This document shows, piece by piece, positions 22,081 to 33,054 of a DNA stretch of 43,759 nucleotides. The stretch is from NCBI RefSeq assembly GCF_008727795.1, contig NZ_CP044223.1, forward strand, positions 1 to 43,759, in the 5' to 3' direction. The translations under genes were made by a program, and so were the position numbers. The stretch's first letter is position 1. Each line of letters starts with the position of its first letter. The notes beneath the pieces were generated by a model that searched no databases, was not told the DNA's origin, and saw only the letters and a program-made list of their open reading frames with translations. The DNA is from Nitrincola iocasae (GTDB taxonomy: Bacteria; Pseudomonadota; Gammaproteobacteria; Pseudomonadales; Balneatricaceae).

Positions 22081-22506
22081 ATGCAACTCACTCTCCCATC
22101 AATCCGCCTTAACCGTTCGGCCATGCTCTACTTTGGCCTGTTCGCGGCTTTGTTCCTGGTTATGGCTGTTCAACCGGCTATGGCTTCGGAAGGAACGGGC
22201 GGCTCACTCCCTTATGAAAGTTGGCTGACCAACCTTCGCAACTCTGTAACCGGCCCTGTGGCGTTCGCCCTGTCCATCATCGGTATTGTCGTCGCAGGCG
22301 GCATTCTGATCTTCGGTGGTGAACTCAACGGCTTTTTCCGCACGCTGATTTTTATCGTGTTGGTAATGGCTCTGCTGGTCGGTGCGCAAAACATGATGTC
22401 CACCTTCTTCGGTCGTGGTGCAGAAATCGCGGCACTGACTGACGGTGCAGTTAACCAGGTTAGCGGCGCGGCCATGCGTCTCGTTAACGGTATTCAGGCG
22501 GTGTAA
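22081..22506 (+). CDS. trbC: TrbC, conjugative pilin precursor
   Basis: The 141-residue prepilin starts MQLTLPSIRLNRSAMLYFG. A long signal peptide ends at AMA before SEGTGGSLPYESW. The mature part has two hydrophobic segments around ALSIIGIVVAGGILIFGG and FIVLVMALLVGAQN. The sequence FFGRG-AEIA is the site where TraF removes AEIA and closes the RP4 pilin into a ring; the rest of the C-terminus is cut off earlier. So the substrate keeps its TraF site although traF is frameshifted here. The start at 22081 follows AGGAGTAATACC. Confidence 0.95.
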   Translation: MQLTLPSIRLNRSAMLYFGLFAALFLVMAVQPAMASEGTGGSLPYESWLTNLRNSVTGPVAFALSIIGIVVAGGILIFGGELNGFFRTLIFIVLVMALLVGAQNMMSTFFGRGAEIAALTDGAVNQVSGAAMRLVNGIQAV

Positions 22507-22508
22507 CT

Positions 22509-22820
22509 ATGGCTCTGCGCACGATCCCCATTCGTAGAGCTGGCAACCGAGAAAACTTGTTCATGGGCGGGGATCGTGAGCTTGTGATGTTCTCGGGACT
22601 GCTGGCAGGGGCACTTATTTTTAGTGCTCAGGAAGTCAGGGCAACGGTCTTTGGTATTGGCCTGTGGTTCGGCGCACTTTTTGTGTGCCGACTCATGGCT
22701 AAATCAGACCCTAAGCTGCGCCATGTCTATCTGCGGCACCGCCGCTACAAGGCATATTATCCAGCTCGCAGCACACCCTACCGTGAAAACACGACAAGCC
22801 AAGGGAAGCAATACAAATGA
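22509..22820 (+). CDS. trbD: TrbD, VirB3-like membrane protein
   Basis: The 103-residue protein (MALRTIPIRRAGNRENLFMG) has two neighbouring hydrophobic segments (LVMFSGLLAGALIFSAQEV and FGIGLWFGALFVCRLMAK) and a basic tail, as VirB3/TrbD proteins do. It assists pilus assembly with TrbE at the inner membrane. It overlaps trbE by four bases (ATGA). Confidence 0.93.
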   Translation: MALRTIPIRRAGNRENLFMGGDRELVMFSGLLAGALIFSAQEVRATVFGIGLWFGALFVCRLMAKSDPKLRHVYLRHRRYKAYYPARSTPYRENTTSQGKQYK

Positions 22821-25357
22821 TGATTCAAGCTATTTCATTTGCCATTGCTGTCTGCGGTGCGGCGCTGTTACTTATCCTTTTTGCCCGTATCCGTGCGGTC
22901 GATGCTGAATTGAAGTTGAAAAAGCATCGCTCCAAGGATGCGGGGCTGGCTGACTTGCTCAATTATGCCGCTGTTGTTGATGACGGTGTAATTGTCTGCA
23001 AGAACGGCGCTTTCATGGCGTCTTGGCTGTACAAAGGGGATGACAACGCCAGCAGCACCGACGAACAGCGGGAAATGGTGTCTTTTCGTATTAACCAGGC
23101 TCTGGCGGGCCTTGGTAATGGTTGGATGGTTCACGTTGATGCCGTGCGCCGTCCAGCTCCCAATTATTCAGAACGCAATACCTCAGCTTTCCCTGATCCG
23201 GTTTCTGCCGCGATTGACGAGGAACGCCGTCAGCTCTTCGAGGGCCTGGGTGCGATGTATGAGGGTTACTTTGTTCTAACCCTAACATGGTTCCCGCCTT
23301 TGCTGGCTCAGCGCAAATTCGTTGAACTCATGTTTGACGATGACGCCGAGGTGGTTGGCAAAAAAGCCCGCACCAAGGGCTTGATTAACCAATTCAAGCG
23401 CGAAATTAGCGGCATTGAAAACCGTCTGACAACTGCGGTTAAGTTGACTCGCCTTCGCGGTCAAAAAATCGTGAATGAGGACGGCAGCAAAGTCACGCAT
23501 GACGATTTTCTTAGCTGGCTACAATTCTGCGTTACTGGTGTAAGCCACCCTGTTCAACTGCCTAATAACCCTATGTATATGGACGCCTATATTGGCGGTC
23601 AGGAAATGTGGGGCGGGGTAGTACCGAAAGTTGGCCGCAAATTTATTCAGGTCGTTTCTATCGAGGGTTTCCCCTTGGAGTCTCACCCTGGAATCTTGAG
23701 CGCCTTGGCCGAACTCCCGGTTGAATATCGTTGGTCGTCACGTTTCATTTTCATGGATCAACACGAGTCCATTAAGCACCTGGACAAGTTCCGCAAGAAG
23801 TGGAAACAAAAAGTGCGCGGTTTCTTTGACCAGGTATTTAACACAAATAGCGGTAATGTGGACCAAGACGCTCTAACAATGGTCCAGGACGCAGAATCTG
23901 CAATTGCAGAAGTGAACAGCGGCTTGGTTGCTGTTGGGTATTACACTAGCGTTGTCGTCCTAATGGATGAAAGCCGGGACCGTCTGGAACAGTCTGCACG
24001 CCAGGTAGAGAAATCAATCAACCGCCTGGGCTTTGCTGCACGAACTGAAACCATTAATACCCTGGACGCTTACCTGGGCAGCCTGCCGGGCCACGGTGTT
24101 GAAAATGTGCGTCGCCCGCTCATTAACACGATGAACCTGGCCGACCTGCTGCCTACAAGCACCATTTGGACAGGAAACGCCGACGCTCCTTGCCCAATGT
24201 ATCCGCCTCTGTCACCGGCTCTAATGCACTGTGTTACCAGTGGGTCAACGCCGTTCCGTTTGAACCTTCACGTTCGTGATTTGGGTCATACCTTTATGTT
24301 CGGCCCAACGGGTGCAGGTAAATCGACACACTTGGCCTTGATTGCTGCTCAGCTTCGCCGTTACGCAGGCATGTCGATCTTCGCATTTGATAAAGGCATG
24401 TCCATGTATCCGCTGACTAAAGCGGTTGGTGGCCTGCATTTTTCTGTCGGTGCGGACGATGATCGCCTGTCCTTCTGTCCATTGCAGTATCTGGAAACCA
24501 AGAGTGATCGCGCTTGGGCAATGGAATGGATAGACACCATCCTGGCGTTAAACGGGGTTCAAAGTACGCCTGCACAACGAAATGAAATTGCCCATGCGAT
24601 TGTCAGTATGCACGAAAGCGGGGCGCGTACTCTGTCTGAGTTCTCGCTGACCATCCAGGATGAAAGCATCCGTGAAGCTATCCGCCAATACACGGTTGAT
24701 GGCTCTATGGGGCACCTTCTGGACGCCGACGAGGATGGTTTATCACTAACCGACTTCACCACTTTTGAAATCGAAGAGCTGATGAACCTGGGCGAAAAAT
24801 TTGCCCTGCCGGTCTTGCTGTACCTATTCCGTAGAATCGAGCGAAGCCTTAAAGGACAGCCTGCGGTCATCATTCTGGATGAAGCCTGGTTGATGCTTGG
24901 GCATCCTGCATTCCGCGAAAAAATCCGCGAATGGCTCAAGGTACTGCGTAAAGCTAACTGTCTGGTTCTTATGGCAACACAAAGCCTGTCCGACGCTGCC
25001 AACTCCGGCATCCTGGACGTTATTGTGGAGTCCACTGCAACCAAGATTTTCTTGCCGAACGTCTACGCCCGCGACGAGGACACATCAGCCCTATACCGCA
25101 GAATGGGCCTTAATGCTCGTCAAATTGACATCCTGGCAACGGCTGTTCCCAAACGTCAGTACTACTACGTCTCTGAAAACGGTCGCCGCCTCTATGACCT
25201 CGCCCTTGGGCCTTTGGCTCTCTCGTTTGTCGGTGCTTCCGACAAGGAATCCGTGGCAGCTATCAAGCAACTGGAAGCCAAATATGGCGAACAGTGGGTG
25301 CATGAATGGCTCGCAGGTCGTGGCCTGAAACTTGATAACTACCTGGAGGCAGCCTAA
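22817..25357 (+). CDS. trbE: TrbE, VirB4-type ATPase
   Basis: At 846 residues it is the largest ATPase of the channel. It has an N-terminal membrane segment, the CagE/VirB4 domain (GGQEMWGGVVPKVGRKFIQV), Walker A FGPTGAGKSTHLALIAA at about residue 495 and Walker B GQPAVIILDEAWLMLG near 685. It powers pilus formation and DNA transfer with TrbB and TraG. It ends with a TAATG junction to trbF. No frame break is seen. Confidence 0.97.
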   Translation: MMIQAISFAIAVCGAALLLILFARIRAVDAELKLKKHRSKDAGLADLLNYAAVVDDGVIVCKNGAFMASWLYKGDDNASSTDEQREMVSFRINQALAGLGNGWMVHVDAVRRPAPNYSERNTSAFPDPVSAAIDEERRQLFEGLGAMYEGYFVLTLTWFPPLLAQRKFVELMFDDDAEVVGKKARTKGLINQFKREISGIENRLTTAVKLTRLRGQKIVNEDGSKVTHDDFLSWLQFCVTGVSHPVQLPNNPMYMDAYIGGQEMWGGVVPKVGRKFIQVVSIEGFPLESHPGILSALAELPVEYRWSSRFIFMDQHESIKHLDKFRKKWKQKVRGFFDQVFNTNSGNVDQDALTMVQDAESAIAEVNSGLVAVGYYTSVVVLMDESRDRLEQSARQVEKSINRLGFAARTETINTLDAYLGSLPGHGVENVRRPLINTMNLADLLPTSTIWTGNADAPCPMYPPLSPALMHCVTSGSTPFRLNLHVRDLGHTFMFGPTGAGKSTHLALIAAQLRRYAGMSIFAFDKGMSMYPLTKAVGGLHFSVGADDDRLSFCPLQYLETKSDRAWAMEWIDTILALNGVQSTPAQRNEIAHAIVSMHESGARTLSEFSLTIQDESIREAIRQYTVDGSMGHLLDADEDGLSLTDFTTFEIEELMNLGEKFALPVLLYLFRRIERSLKGQPAVIILDEAWLMLGHPAFREKIREWLKVLRKANCLVLMATQSLSDAANSGILDVIVESTATKIFLPNVYARDEDTSALYRRMGLNARQIDILATAVPKRQYYYVSENGRRLYDLALGPLALSFVGASDKESVAAIKQLEAKYGEQWVHEWLAGRGLKLDNYLEAA

Positions 25358-26139
25358 TGAGCTTTTCCGAGAAACTTAAAGGGCTGATTTTCAAAAAGCC
25401 CGCCCCTGGTTATGACCAGGAAGAAACTGCCGAGATAGAGGCACAGGATAAAAAATCTAAACGCCAAGGGGATGATGAAAACCCATATCTGACCGCTCGC
25501 CGCACTTGGAATGAGCATGTTGGTTCTGTGGTTTCATCACGCCAAACCTGGCAGGTCGTGGGCATTCTATCGCTAATGATTGCCCTGGCCGGTGTCGGCG
25601 GCGTTATCCATATCGGCAGCCAATCCAAGTTCATCCCTTACGTGGTGGAAGTGGACAAGCTGGGCGCAGCTCAAGCGGCGGGGCCGGTTACTGGTTCTGA
25701 TTCTGCCGACCCGCGTGTTTTGGGTGCCACGGTGTCCGAGTTCATCGAAAACGCCCGCATGGTATCGCCTGACGTAGCTCTGCAACGCAAAGCGGTATTT
25801 AGCGTTTACGCACACTTGGCCCCGAACGATCCCGCAACCACGAAAATGAATGAATGGCTTAACGGTAATGCCGATGCCAGCCCGTTCAAACGTGCCACCA
25901 AAGAAATGGTGAGCATCGACATTACATCTGTTCTGCCGCAAACGCCGACTACGTGGCAAGTGGACTGGACAGAAACCAAGCGGGACCGGCAAGGGGTATT
26001 GCAGGGCCAACCAGCCCAATACCGCGCCCTTATTACTGTGTACACCGCAGACACTTCAACGCAGACCACGGAAGAGCAAATGCGTAACAACCCGCTGGGT
26101 ATTTACGTGCGTGATTATTCCTGGTCACGGCTGCAATGA
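25357..26139 (+). CDS. trbF: TrbF, VirB8-like inner-membrane protein
   Basis: A 260-residue protein with a charged cytoplasmic N-terminus, one membrane segment near residues 66-88 (QVVGILSLMIALAGVGGVIH) and a periplasmic VirB8-type domain (VSEFIENARMVSPDVALQRK, TWQVDWTETKRDRQG). VirB8 proteins nucleate assembly of the channel. It overlaps trbG by ATGA. Confidence 0.95.
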   Translation: MSFSEKLKGLIFKKPAPGYDQEETAEIEAQDKKSKRQGDDENPYLTARRTWNEHVGSVVSSRQTWQVVGILSLMIALAGVGGVIHIGSQSKFIPYVVEVDKLGAAQAAGPVTGSDSADPRVLGATVSEFIENARMVSPDVALQRKAVFSVYAHLAPNDPATTKMNEWLNGNADASPFKRATKEMVSIDITSVLPQTPTTWQVDWTETKRDRQGVLQGQPAQYRALITVYTADTSTQTTEEQMRNNPLGIYVRDYSWSRLQ

Positions 26140-27062
26140 TTACGAGGCTATTAACCATGAAGAAACAATTTTCCGCTGTGATCCTGGGTGCTGCGATGTT
26201 GGTGCCCTCTCTGGCAACGGTCGCGCACGCGAACGGGCTTGAGGACAAATATTTTACCAATGACAACCCAACACTGACTCAGCAAGAACGCCAGGCGCTG
26301 GCGATTGCACAGCGCTGGCAGGCCGGAGGCAGTAACGGTGGCATCCGTCCCTTTACTGGCCGCAATGGAGCCATCCAGTTTGTATTTGGTGCGCAGTCTC
26401 CAAGCGTTGTTTGTGCTGTTCTCCAGGTTTGTGACGTTGCGCTGCAACCTGGCGAATACGTTAACTCTATTCAGTTGGGGGATACCGCCCGCTGGAACGT
26501 CGAACCGGCCATTTCCGGCACCGGGGCAGGGGAAACCCAACACCTGCTTATCAAACCGATGGACGTGGGCCTGGAAACCAGCTTGGTCGTAACGACTGAC
26601 CGCCGCGTTTATCACATTCGTTTGCGTTCTCACCGCACCGAATACATGCCGCAAGTTGCATTCACCTACCCGGAAGATGCCCTTGCCAAGTGGGATATGG
26701 TCCGCAGCCGCGAACGCCAGCACCGCGAGGACAACACTATTCCTCGAACCCGTGAGTACCTGGGCGACTTGTCATTTGATTACGACGTATCCGGCTCGGC
26801 CTCCTGGAAGCCTGTTCGTGTTTTCAATGACGGCCACAAGACCATCATTCAGATGCCGCGAGCCATGCAGCAAACAGAAGCGCCGACGCTCCTGGTTGTC
26901 CGTAAGGACGGCGGCCTGTTCTCTGACCCTGAAACCGTCATGGTCAATTACCGCGTCCAAGGGGATCGCTACATCGTCGATACAGTGTTTAACAAAGCAA
27001 TCCTTATCTCTGGCGTTGGTAGCAGCCAGGACAAAATCACCATCACAAAAGGGGACGATTAA
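26136..27062 (+). CDS. trbG: TrbG, VirB9-like outer-membrane core protein
   Basis: Read from 26136 it has 308 residues; the ATG at 26157 (MKKQFSAVILGAAMLVPSLA) would give a cleaner signal peptide ending AHA. The coupled ATGA junction with trbF supports 26136, so the start is open. The body has VirB9 features, including YVNSIQLGDTARWNVEPAIS and the late block LLVVRKDGGLFSDPETVMVN. It forms the outer core complex with TrbH and TrbI. Confidence 0.93.
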   Translation: MITRLLTMKKQFSAVILGAAMLVPSLATVAHANGLEDKYFTNDNPTLTQQERQALAIAQRWQAGGSNGGIRPFTGRNGAIQFVFGAQSPSVVCAVLQVCDVALQPGEYVNSIQLGDTARWNVEPAISGTGAGETQHLLIKPMDVGLETSLVVTTDRRVYHIRLRSHRTEYMPQVAFTYPEDALAKWDMVRSRERQHREDNTIPRTREYLGDLSFDYDVSGSASWKPVRVFNDGHKTIIQMPRAMQQTEAPTLLVVRKDGGLFSDPETVMVNYRVQGDRYIVDTVFNKAILISGVGSSQDKITITKGDD

Positions 27063-27064
27063 TC

Positions 27065-27580
27065 ATGCGTAAACTTATCGTCGCAGTTCTGTTTTCGCTG
27101 GGTTTGGCTGGGTGTGCCACGCACGCCCCATACGGCAACTTTGTCGAGAATCCGGCAGGACTAAATCAGCAAGAAATCGCCAGCGATACGGTCGAGAAAA
27201 TCACCGAGCTGTACCCGCCTGCAAAAACTCGCTTCGAGCTGAAACAGCCTACACCTGACGCTTTTGGTACGGCATTGGTTCGCGGCCTGCGTGATCGCGG
27301 TTATGCCCTCCTGGAGTTCGACCCGGAAGCGGCCAAAGCGCAGCAACGTCAGCAGGCTACACGTTCGACCAGAACAGCCCCAAGCGCGGAAGCTACACCG
27401 GCACCGGCTAACCCAGCTCCGACAGGATCAGGTTTGCCGCTTCGTTACGTATTCGACCAATTCACAGGCACCAATATGTACCGCGTGACCATCATGGTCG
27501 GCAATGAGTCCTTGACCCGCCCATATTCGCAAGAAAACGGCGGAATCGTTCCAGCGGGCTATTGGGTTCGCAAGGAGTAA
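27065..27580 (+). CDS. trbH: TrbH, lipoprotein of the channel core
   Basis: The 171-residue product has a lipoprotein signal (MRKLIVAVLFSLGLAGCATH) with Cys at the lipobox LAGC, an Ala/Pro/Thr-rich middle and a conserved C-terminal part (YVFDQFTGTNMYRVTIMVGN). It takes the VirB7-like place, anchoring the outer core, although it is larger than VirB7. It lies two bases after trbG and three bases before trbI. Confidence 0.92.
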   Translation: MRKLIVAVLFSLGLAGCATHAPYGNFVENPAGLNQQEIASDTVEKITELYPPAKTRFELKQPTPDAFGTALVRGLRDRGYALLEFDPEAAKAQQRQQATRSTRTAPSAEATPAPANPAPTGSGLPLRYVFDQFTGTNMYRVTIMVGNESLTRPYSQENGGIVPAGYWVRKE

Positions 27581-27583
27581 GAC

Positions 27584-29011
27584 ATGAGCGAAAACAACGA
27601 TCAAATGTCCCCGGACGCCTCACCAGGTGAGGTGTCCAAAAAATCCGGGGTGCGTCGAGTCAATAATCGCCCGATGTACATTTTGTTTGGTGTCCTTGGC
27701 CTGTTCCTCCTGGTCATGATGATGGTTGCTGCCGACCGTGCAGCCCAGCAGAACGCACCAAGCGAAGGGCCGAAGGAAAGAGCAGGCAATACCTCGATGT
27801 TTGCCAATGAAATCGCAGGCACTCAGACAGACGGTTTTATCCCGGCTGCCGAGCCTCCGGCTGTTCCTTCGCTGGACGAACCTGTTGCACCAAATGACGA
27901 GGCGCCGCAGGAAGAGAACCAGGACGCAGCGCCTGTAACAGTGGCTCGCCCGGTAAATCCTGACTTACCACCGGCCCCGCCTCAAAACACGGGTTCACAA
28001 GCACAACGCGACGATGAAGCCGAGCGCATTCGCATGGCGAAGCTGCAAATGCTGGAACAAGCTGTTAGAGCAAAAACCGGCGTGCAAGCGGTAGCCCCGC
28101 GCAGCAGCAGCGACGGCGGTTCATCACAGCCGGTTAACAACCGTCCGCAATCACGCCAAGACATGATTAACGAAATTGCGCGTGTCCGTCAGCAGATTGC
28201 GTCCAACCGTTCCGACGATCCAACTGCCGCTTATCAGCAGCGTATGGCTCAAATTGAAGGAATGCGCAACGGTGGCGGCTTTGGTGGCAATGGTGGCAGC
28301 ACTAGCGCACCGATGTTAATGCAGACCTCAGCGAACGGCGGCGGCAACGGTTATTCGCAATTTGACAGCAACGGCGGTGATCGCTGGCAGCTTGGGGAGC
28401 AAGTACAGGCTCCGCGCAGCCCTTACGAGCTACGTGCTGGCTTTGTTATCCCGGCCACGCTGATTTCCGGTATCAACTCCGACTTACCCGGCCAAATCGT
28501 TGCCCAGGTATCACAGGACGTATCAGACACAGCAACAGGAAGTCACTTGTTGATTCCGCAGGGTTCGCGTCTTGTCGGCTCTTACTCGAACGATGTGGCC
28601 TACGGCCAAGAACGAGTTTTGATTGCATGGCAGCGCATTATTTTCCCTGACGGTAAGGCTTTGGATATTGGTTCAATGCCAGGCGCGGACGCAGCCGGTT
28701 ACTCCGGTTTCCATGACCAGGTTAACAACCATTACCTGCGCATCTTCGGTTCTGCATTCCTTATGTCTGGTGTCACGGCAGGCGTAACGCTTAGCCAAGA
28801 CAACGACAACAACAGCGACAGCAATAACCAACGTGCAAGCGACGCGCTTAGCGAGGCGCTTGGTCAGCAACTTGGTCAAGTCATGGTCGAGATGATCCGC
28901 AAGAACATGAACATTGCCCCAACGCTGGAAATTCGCCCCGGTTATCGCTTCAACGTGATTGTCACCAAAGACATGACGTTCTCGAAACCTTACAGCTCAT
29001 TTGACTATTAA
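27584..29011 (+). CDS. trbI: TrbI, VirB10-like channel protein
   Basis: A 475-residue protein with a short cytoplasmic part, one membrane segment at residues 28-48 (MYILFGVLGLFLLVMMMVAA), a Pro/Glu-rich periplasmic spacer and the TrbI/VirB10 domain (SPYELRAGFVIPATLISGIN, GSHLLIPQGSRLVGSYSNDV, RPGYRFNVIVTKDM). VirB10 proteins span both membranes and gate the channel. Gly/Asn-rich stretches occur between residues 225 and 270. Confidence 0.96.
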   Translation: MSENNDQMSPDASPGEVSKKSGVRRVNNRPMYILFGVLGLFLLVMMMVAADRAAQQNAPSEGPKERAGNTSMFANEIAGTQTDGFIPAAEPPAVPSLDEPVAPNDEAPQEENQDAAPVTVARPVNPDLPPAPPQNTGSQAQRDDEAERIRMAKLQMLEQAVRAKTGVQAVAPRSSSDGGSSQPVNNRPQSRQDMINEIARVRQQIASNRSDDPTAAYQQRMAQIEGMRNGGGFGGNGGSTSAPMLMQTSANGGGNGYSQFDSNGGDRWQLGEQVQAPRSPYELRAGFVIPATLISGINSDLPGQIVAQVSQDVSDTATGSHLLIPQGSRLVGSYSNDVAYGQERVLIAWQRIIFPDGKALDIGSMPGADAAGYSGFHDQVNNHYLRIFGSAFLMSGVTAGVTLSQDNDNNSDSNNQRASDALSEALGQQLGQVMVEMIRKNMNIAPTLEIRPGYRFNVIVTKDMTFSKPYSSFDY

Positions 29012-29029
29012 CGCCAAGGAGTAAACACC

Positions 29030-29791
29030 ATGAAGAAAAGATTTTTAGCCGCTAAAGTTGCTCTGGTCGTCGCTATGACGGCCAGCACTTTGCAGCCCGT
29101 TCAAGCCGGTATTCCTGTTATTGACGGCACCAACCTGACACAAAACATTATGTCAGCCCTGGAAGCCGTTTCACAAACCGCCAAACAAATCCAGCAGTAT
29201 CAAACACAGTTGCAGCAGTATGAAAACCAACTGCAAAACACGATGGCACCGGCTTCTTATATTTGGGACCAGGCTCAATCCACGATTAATGACCTGACCC
29301 AAGCAACCAACACGCTCGCTTATTACCAAAACCAACTTGGTAGCCTCGATGCTTACCTGGGCAAGTTCCAGGACGTAGCCTATTACCGCAGCTCGCCTTG
29401 CTTCTCTTCTACAGGGTGTAGCGATGCTGAATGGGCGGCAATGGATGAAAACCGCCGCCTGGCGTCCGAATCGCAGAAGAAAGCCAATGACGCGGTTTTT
29501 AAGGGTTTAGATCAGCAACAAGACAACCTGGAAGCCGATGCCCGACAACTTAACCGCCTGCAATCCGGCGCTCAAAGCGCAGACGGCCAACTGGCCGCGA
29601 TTGGTTATGCCAATCAGCTCGCCAGCAACCAGGCCAACCAGCTCCTGCAAATTCGTAGTTTGCTGATTGCTCAGCAAAACGCCGTAGCTACCCGAATGCA
29701 GGCAGAAGCTGACAAAGAAGCTCAGCAGCAAGCCGCGTCAGAGCAAGTCCGAGCAGGTAGCTTTGTCGCCAGTCCAGACCGCTCTTGGTAA
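29030..29791 (+). CDS. trbJ: TrbJ, VirB5-like periplasmic or surface protein
   Basis: The 253-residue protein has a signal peptide ending near VQA (MKKRFLAAKVALVVAMTAST) and long Gln-rich helices (QTAKQIQQYQTQLQQYENQL), typical of the VirB5/TrbJ family, which cap the pilus or contact recipients. Two Cys (CFSSTGC) lie at about residues 124-130. Codons 5-9 form a full KorB operator (29044-29056). Confidence 0.93.
   Translation: MKKRFLAAKVALVVAMTASTLQPVQAGIPVIDGTNLTQNIMSALEAVSQTAKQIQQYQTQLQQYENQLQNTMAPASYIWDQAQSTINDLTQATNTLAYYQNQLGSLDAYLGKFQDVAYYRSSPCFSSTGCSDAEWAAMDENRRLASESQKKANDAVFKGLDQQQDNLEADARQLNRLQSGAQSADGQLAAIGYANQLASNQANQLLQIRSLLIAQQNAVATRMQAEADKEAQQQAASEQVRAGSFVASPDRSW
29044..29056. 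promoter_or_regulatory. KorB operator in the first codons of trbJ
   Basis: TTTAGCCGCTAAA lies inside the signal-peptide codons of trbJ (FLAAK). It could control an internal promoter or act as a spreading site for KorB in the middle of the trb operon. Confidence 0.85.
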
Positions 29792-29800
29792 GGGGGACCA

Positions 29801-30028
29801 ATGAAATCAATTAACGCTATTCAATTACTCGGGGCCGCTTCTGTTGCGGTCCTTCTAACCGGCTGTTTTGAAGAAAAGATGCCGGAAGTAAACGACATCA
29901 ATTGTCAGCACGAAAACATTTTAAAAATCGAGGACAAGGCCATGCAGCAAGATTTTGCTTCCAAGTGCCTTCGTCGTGGCAACCCTCGGTCTGGCGAGTT
30001 TAAAGCCAGCCCTGAGAAAGATTGGTGA
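29801..30028 (+). CDS. trbK: TrbK, entry-exclusion lipoprotein
   Basis: This 75-residue protein has a lipoprotein signal peptide with the lipobox LLTGC at about residue 21-25 and a short mature part (EVNDINCQHENILKIEDKAM, RRGNPRSGEFKASPEKDW). In RP4 TrbK sits at the inner membrane and stops a cell from taking in a second copy of the plasmid. It lies between trbJ and trbL, as in RP4. Confidence 0.92.
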   Translation: MKSINAIQLLGAASVAVLLTGCFEEKMPEVNDINCQHENILKIEDKAMQQDFASKCLRRGNPRSGEFKASPEKDW

Positions 30029-30039
30029 GGTACTGAATT

Positions 30040-31905
<1,866 letters not shown>

Positions 31906-31924
31906 CTAGATAGGAGTAATTGAA

Positions 31925-32407
31925 ATGAAACAATTTTTCGTTGCCCTTAGCCTGTTTGCAGCCGCATTTGCGTTCACTGCACCGGCTCAAGCGGCTTCTC
32001 AAGATGAATGTGCAATTTGGATCTGCCTGCCGGGAGGATTCCCCTCTGGCTGCGGTGCGGCCAAGTCAGCGATGCGTGACCGCATCAAAGACCTGAAATC
32101 ACCGTTGCCTAGCTTCTCGTCCTGTGCGGTTAACCCGCCGTCTGGAAGTGGTAGCCACATGACCTCTGATTTTGGCTGGGCTGCCTACATTCCGCCCCGT
32201 AGGGTTTGTACTGAGTATCGCCGCTATGGCCGCGATAACGAAAGATGCGTTGCCTACGAAACGTTGCCGGAACAGTACGTGAGAAACACCCGTTGCCGCG
32301 TTGACCGTGACGGCGACCGTCACCCGCGCTACTGCACTCGCACGTACCGTTGGGCGGAAGTGTTCGTTGAAGGGCAGCTTGCAGGCCCAACTTACTACTG
32401 GAACTAA
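31925..32407 (+). CDS. trbM: TrbM
   Basis: A 160-residue exported protein (MKQFFVALSLFAAAFAFTAP, cut after AQA) with nine or so Cys, including CAIWICLPGGFPSGCG and YCTRTYRWAEVF, which suggests disulfide bonds in the periplasm. It matches TrbM of IncP-1 plasmids by place and pattern. The precise role in mating is unknown and in RP4 it is not strictly needed. Confidence 0.9.
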   Translation: MKQFFVALSLFAAAFAFTAPAQAASQDECAIWICLPGGFPSGCGAAKSAMRDRIKDLKSPLPSFSSCAVNPPSGSGSHMTSDFGWAAYIPPRRVCTEYRRYGRDNERCVAYETLPEQYVRNTRCRVDRDGDRHPRYCTRTYRWAEVFVEGQLAGPTYYWN

Positions 32408-32418
32408 GGGGGGTCGTC

Positions 32419-33054
32419 ATGCTGCCGTTCATTGCTGATATGCCACCTCTGGAACAAGAGCGCGTTGTGTGCTCAATCTCGGCTGCCGCGAAATATGAAG
32501 TGCCCGCCAATATCGTGCTGGCCGTGGCCGAGAAAGAAGGGGGCAGGCCGGGCCAGCGGGTGCGTAACTCGAACGGTACGCATGACGTTGGGCCTATGCA
32601 GTTCAATACTGCTTACCTGGGCGACCTGGAGAAATACGGGATCACTGCGGACGATGTGGCAGCCTCTGGCTGCTACTCGTTCGACCTGGCTGCCTGGAGA
32701 CTGCGCGGCCATATCCTGCACGACTCCGGGGATATTTGGACCAGGGCGGCCAATTACCATTCCCGCACACCGAAATACAACGCGATTTATCGCGCCGACT
32801 TGATGCAAAAGGCGGTCAAGTGGGCCGACTGGCTTGATGAACACTTTTCGACTGTGAACGTGACCGCCCAAGGTGGTGCCACTCCTGGCAATGGGACTGC
32901 TATGCAGCAAGTCATCCAGGAAGCGGCCAGAATCGAGACTGAAAGCAATAATAGACAGTCTGAACGCCAAGGGCAGGGGAGTTACAGCCCGAGCCAGCAG
33001 ACCGGCTATGTGCCGCGCACAATCACGTTTCAAAGCACGGGGGCAGGGCAATGA
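32419..33054 (+). CDS. trbN: TrbN, lytic transglycosylase
   Basis: TrbN opens the peptidoglycan for the mating channel. The 211-residue protein has the soluble-lytic-transglycosylase fold: CSISAAAKYEVPANIVLAVA with Glu in AEKEGG as the likely catalytic acid, DVGPMQFNTAYLGDL, and AANYHSRTPKYNAIYR. No clear signal peptide is seen with this start. It overlaps trbP by four bases. RP4 has trbO between trbN and trbP; no counterpart is present here. Confidence 0.93.
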   Translation: MLPFIADMPPLEQERVVCSISAAAKYEVPANIVLAVAEKEGGRPGQRVRNSNGTHDVGPMQFNTAYLGDLEKYGITADDVAASGCYSFDLAAWRLRGHILHDSGDIWTRAANYHSRTPKYNAIYRADLMQKAVKWADWLDEHFSTVNVTAQGGATPGNGTAMQQVIQEAARIETESNNRQSERQGQGSYSPSQQTGYVPRTITFQSTGAGQ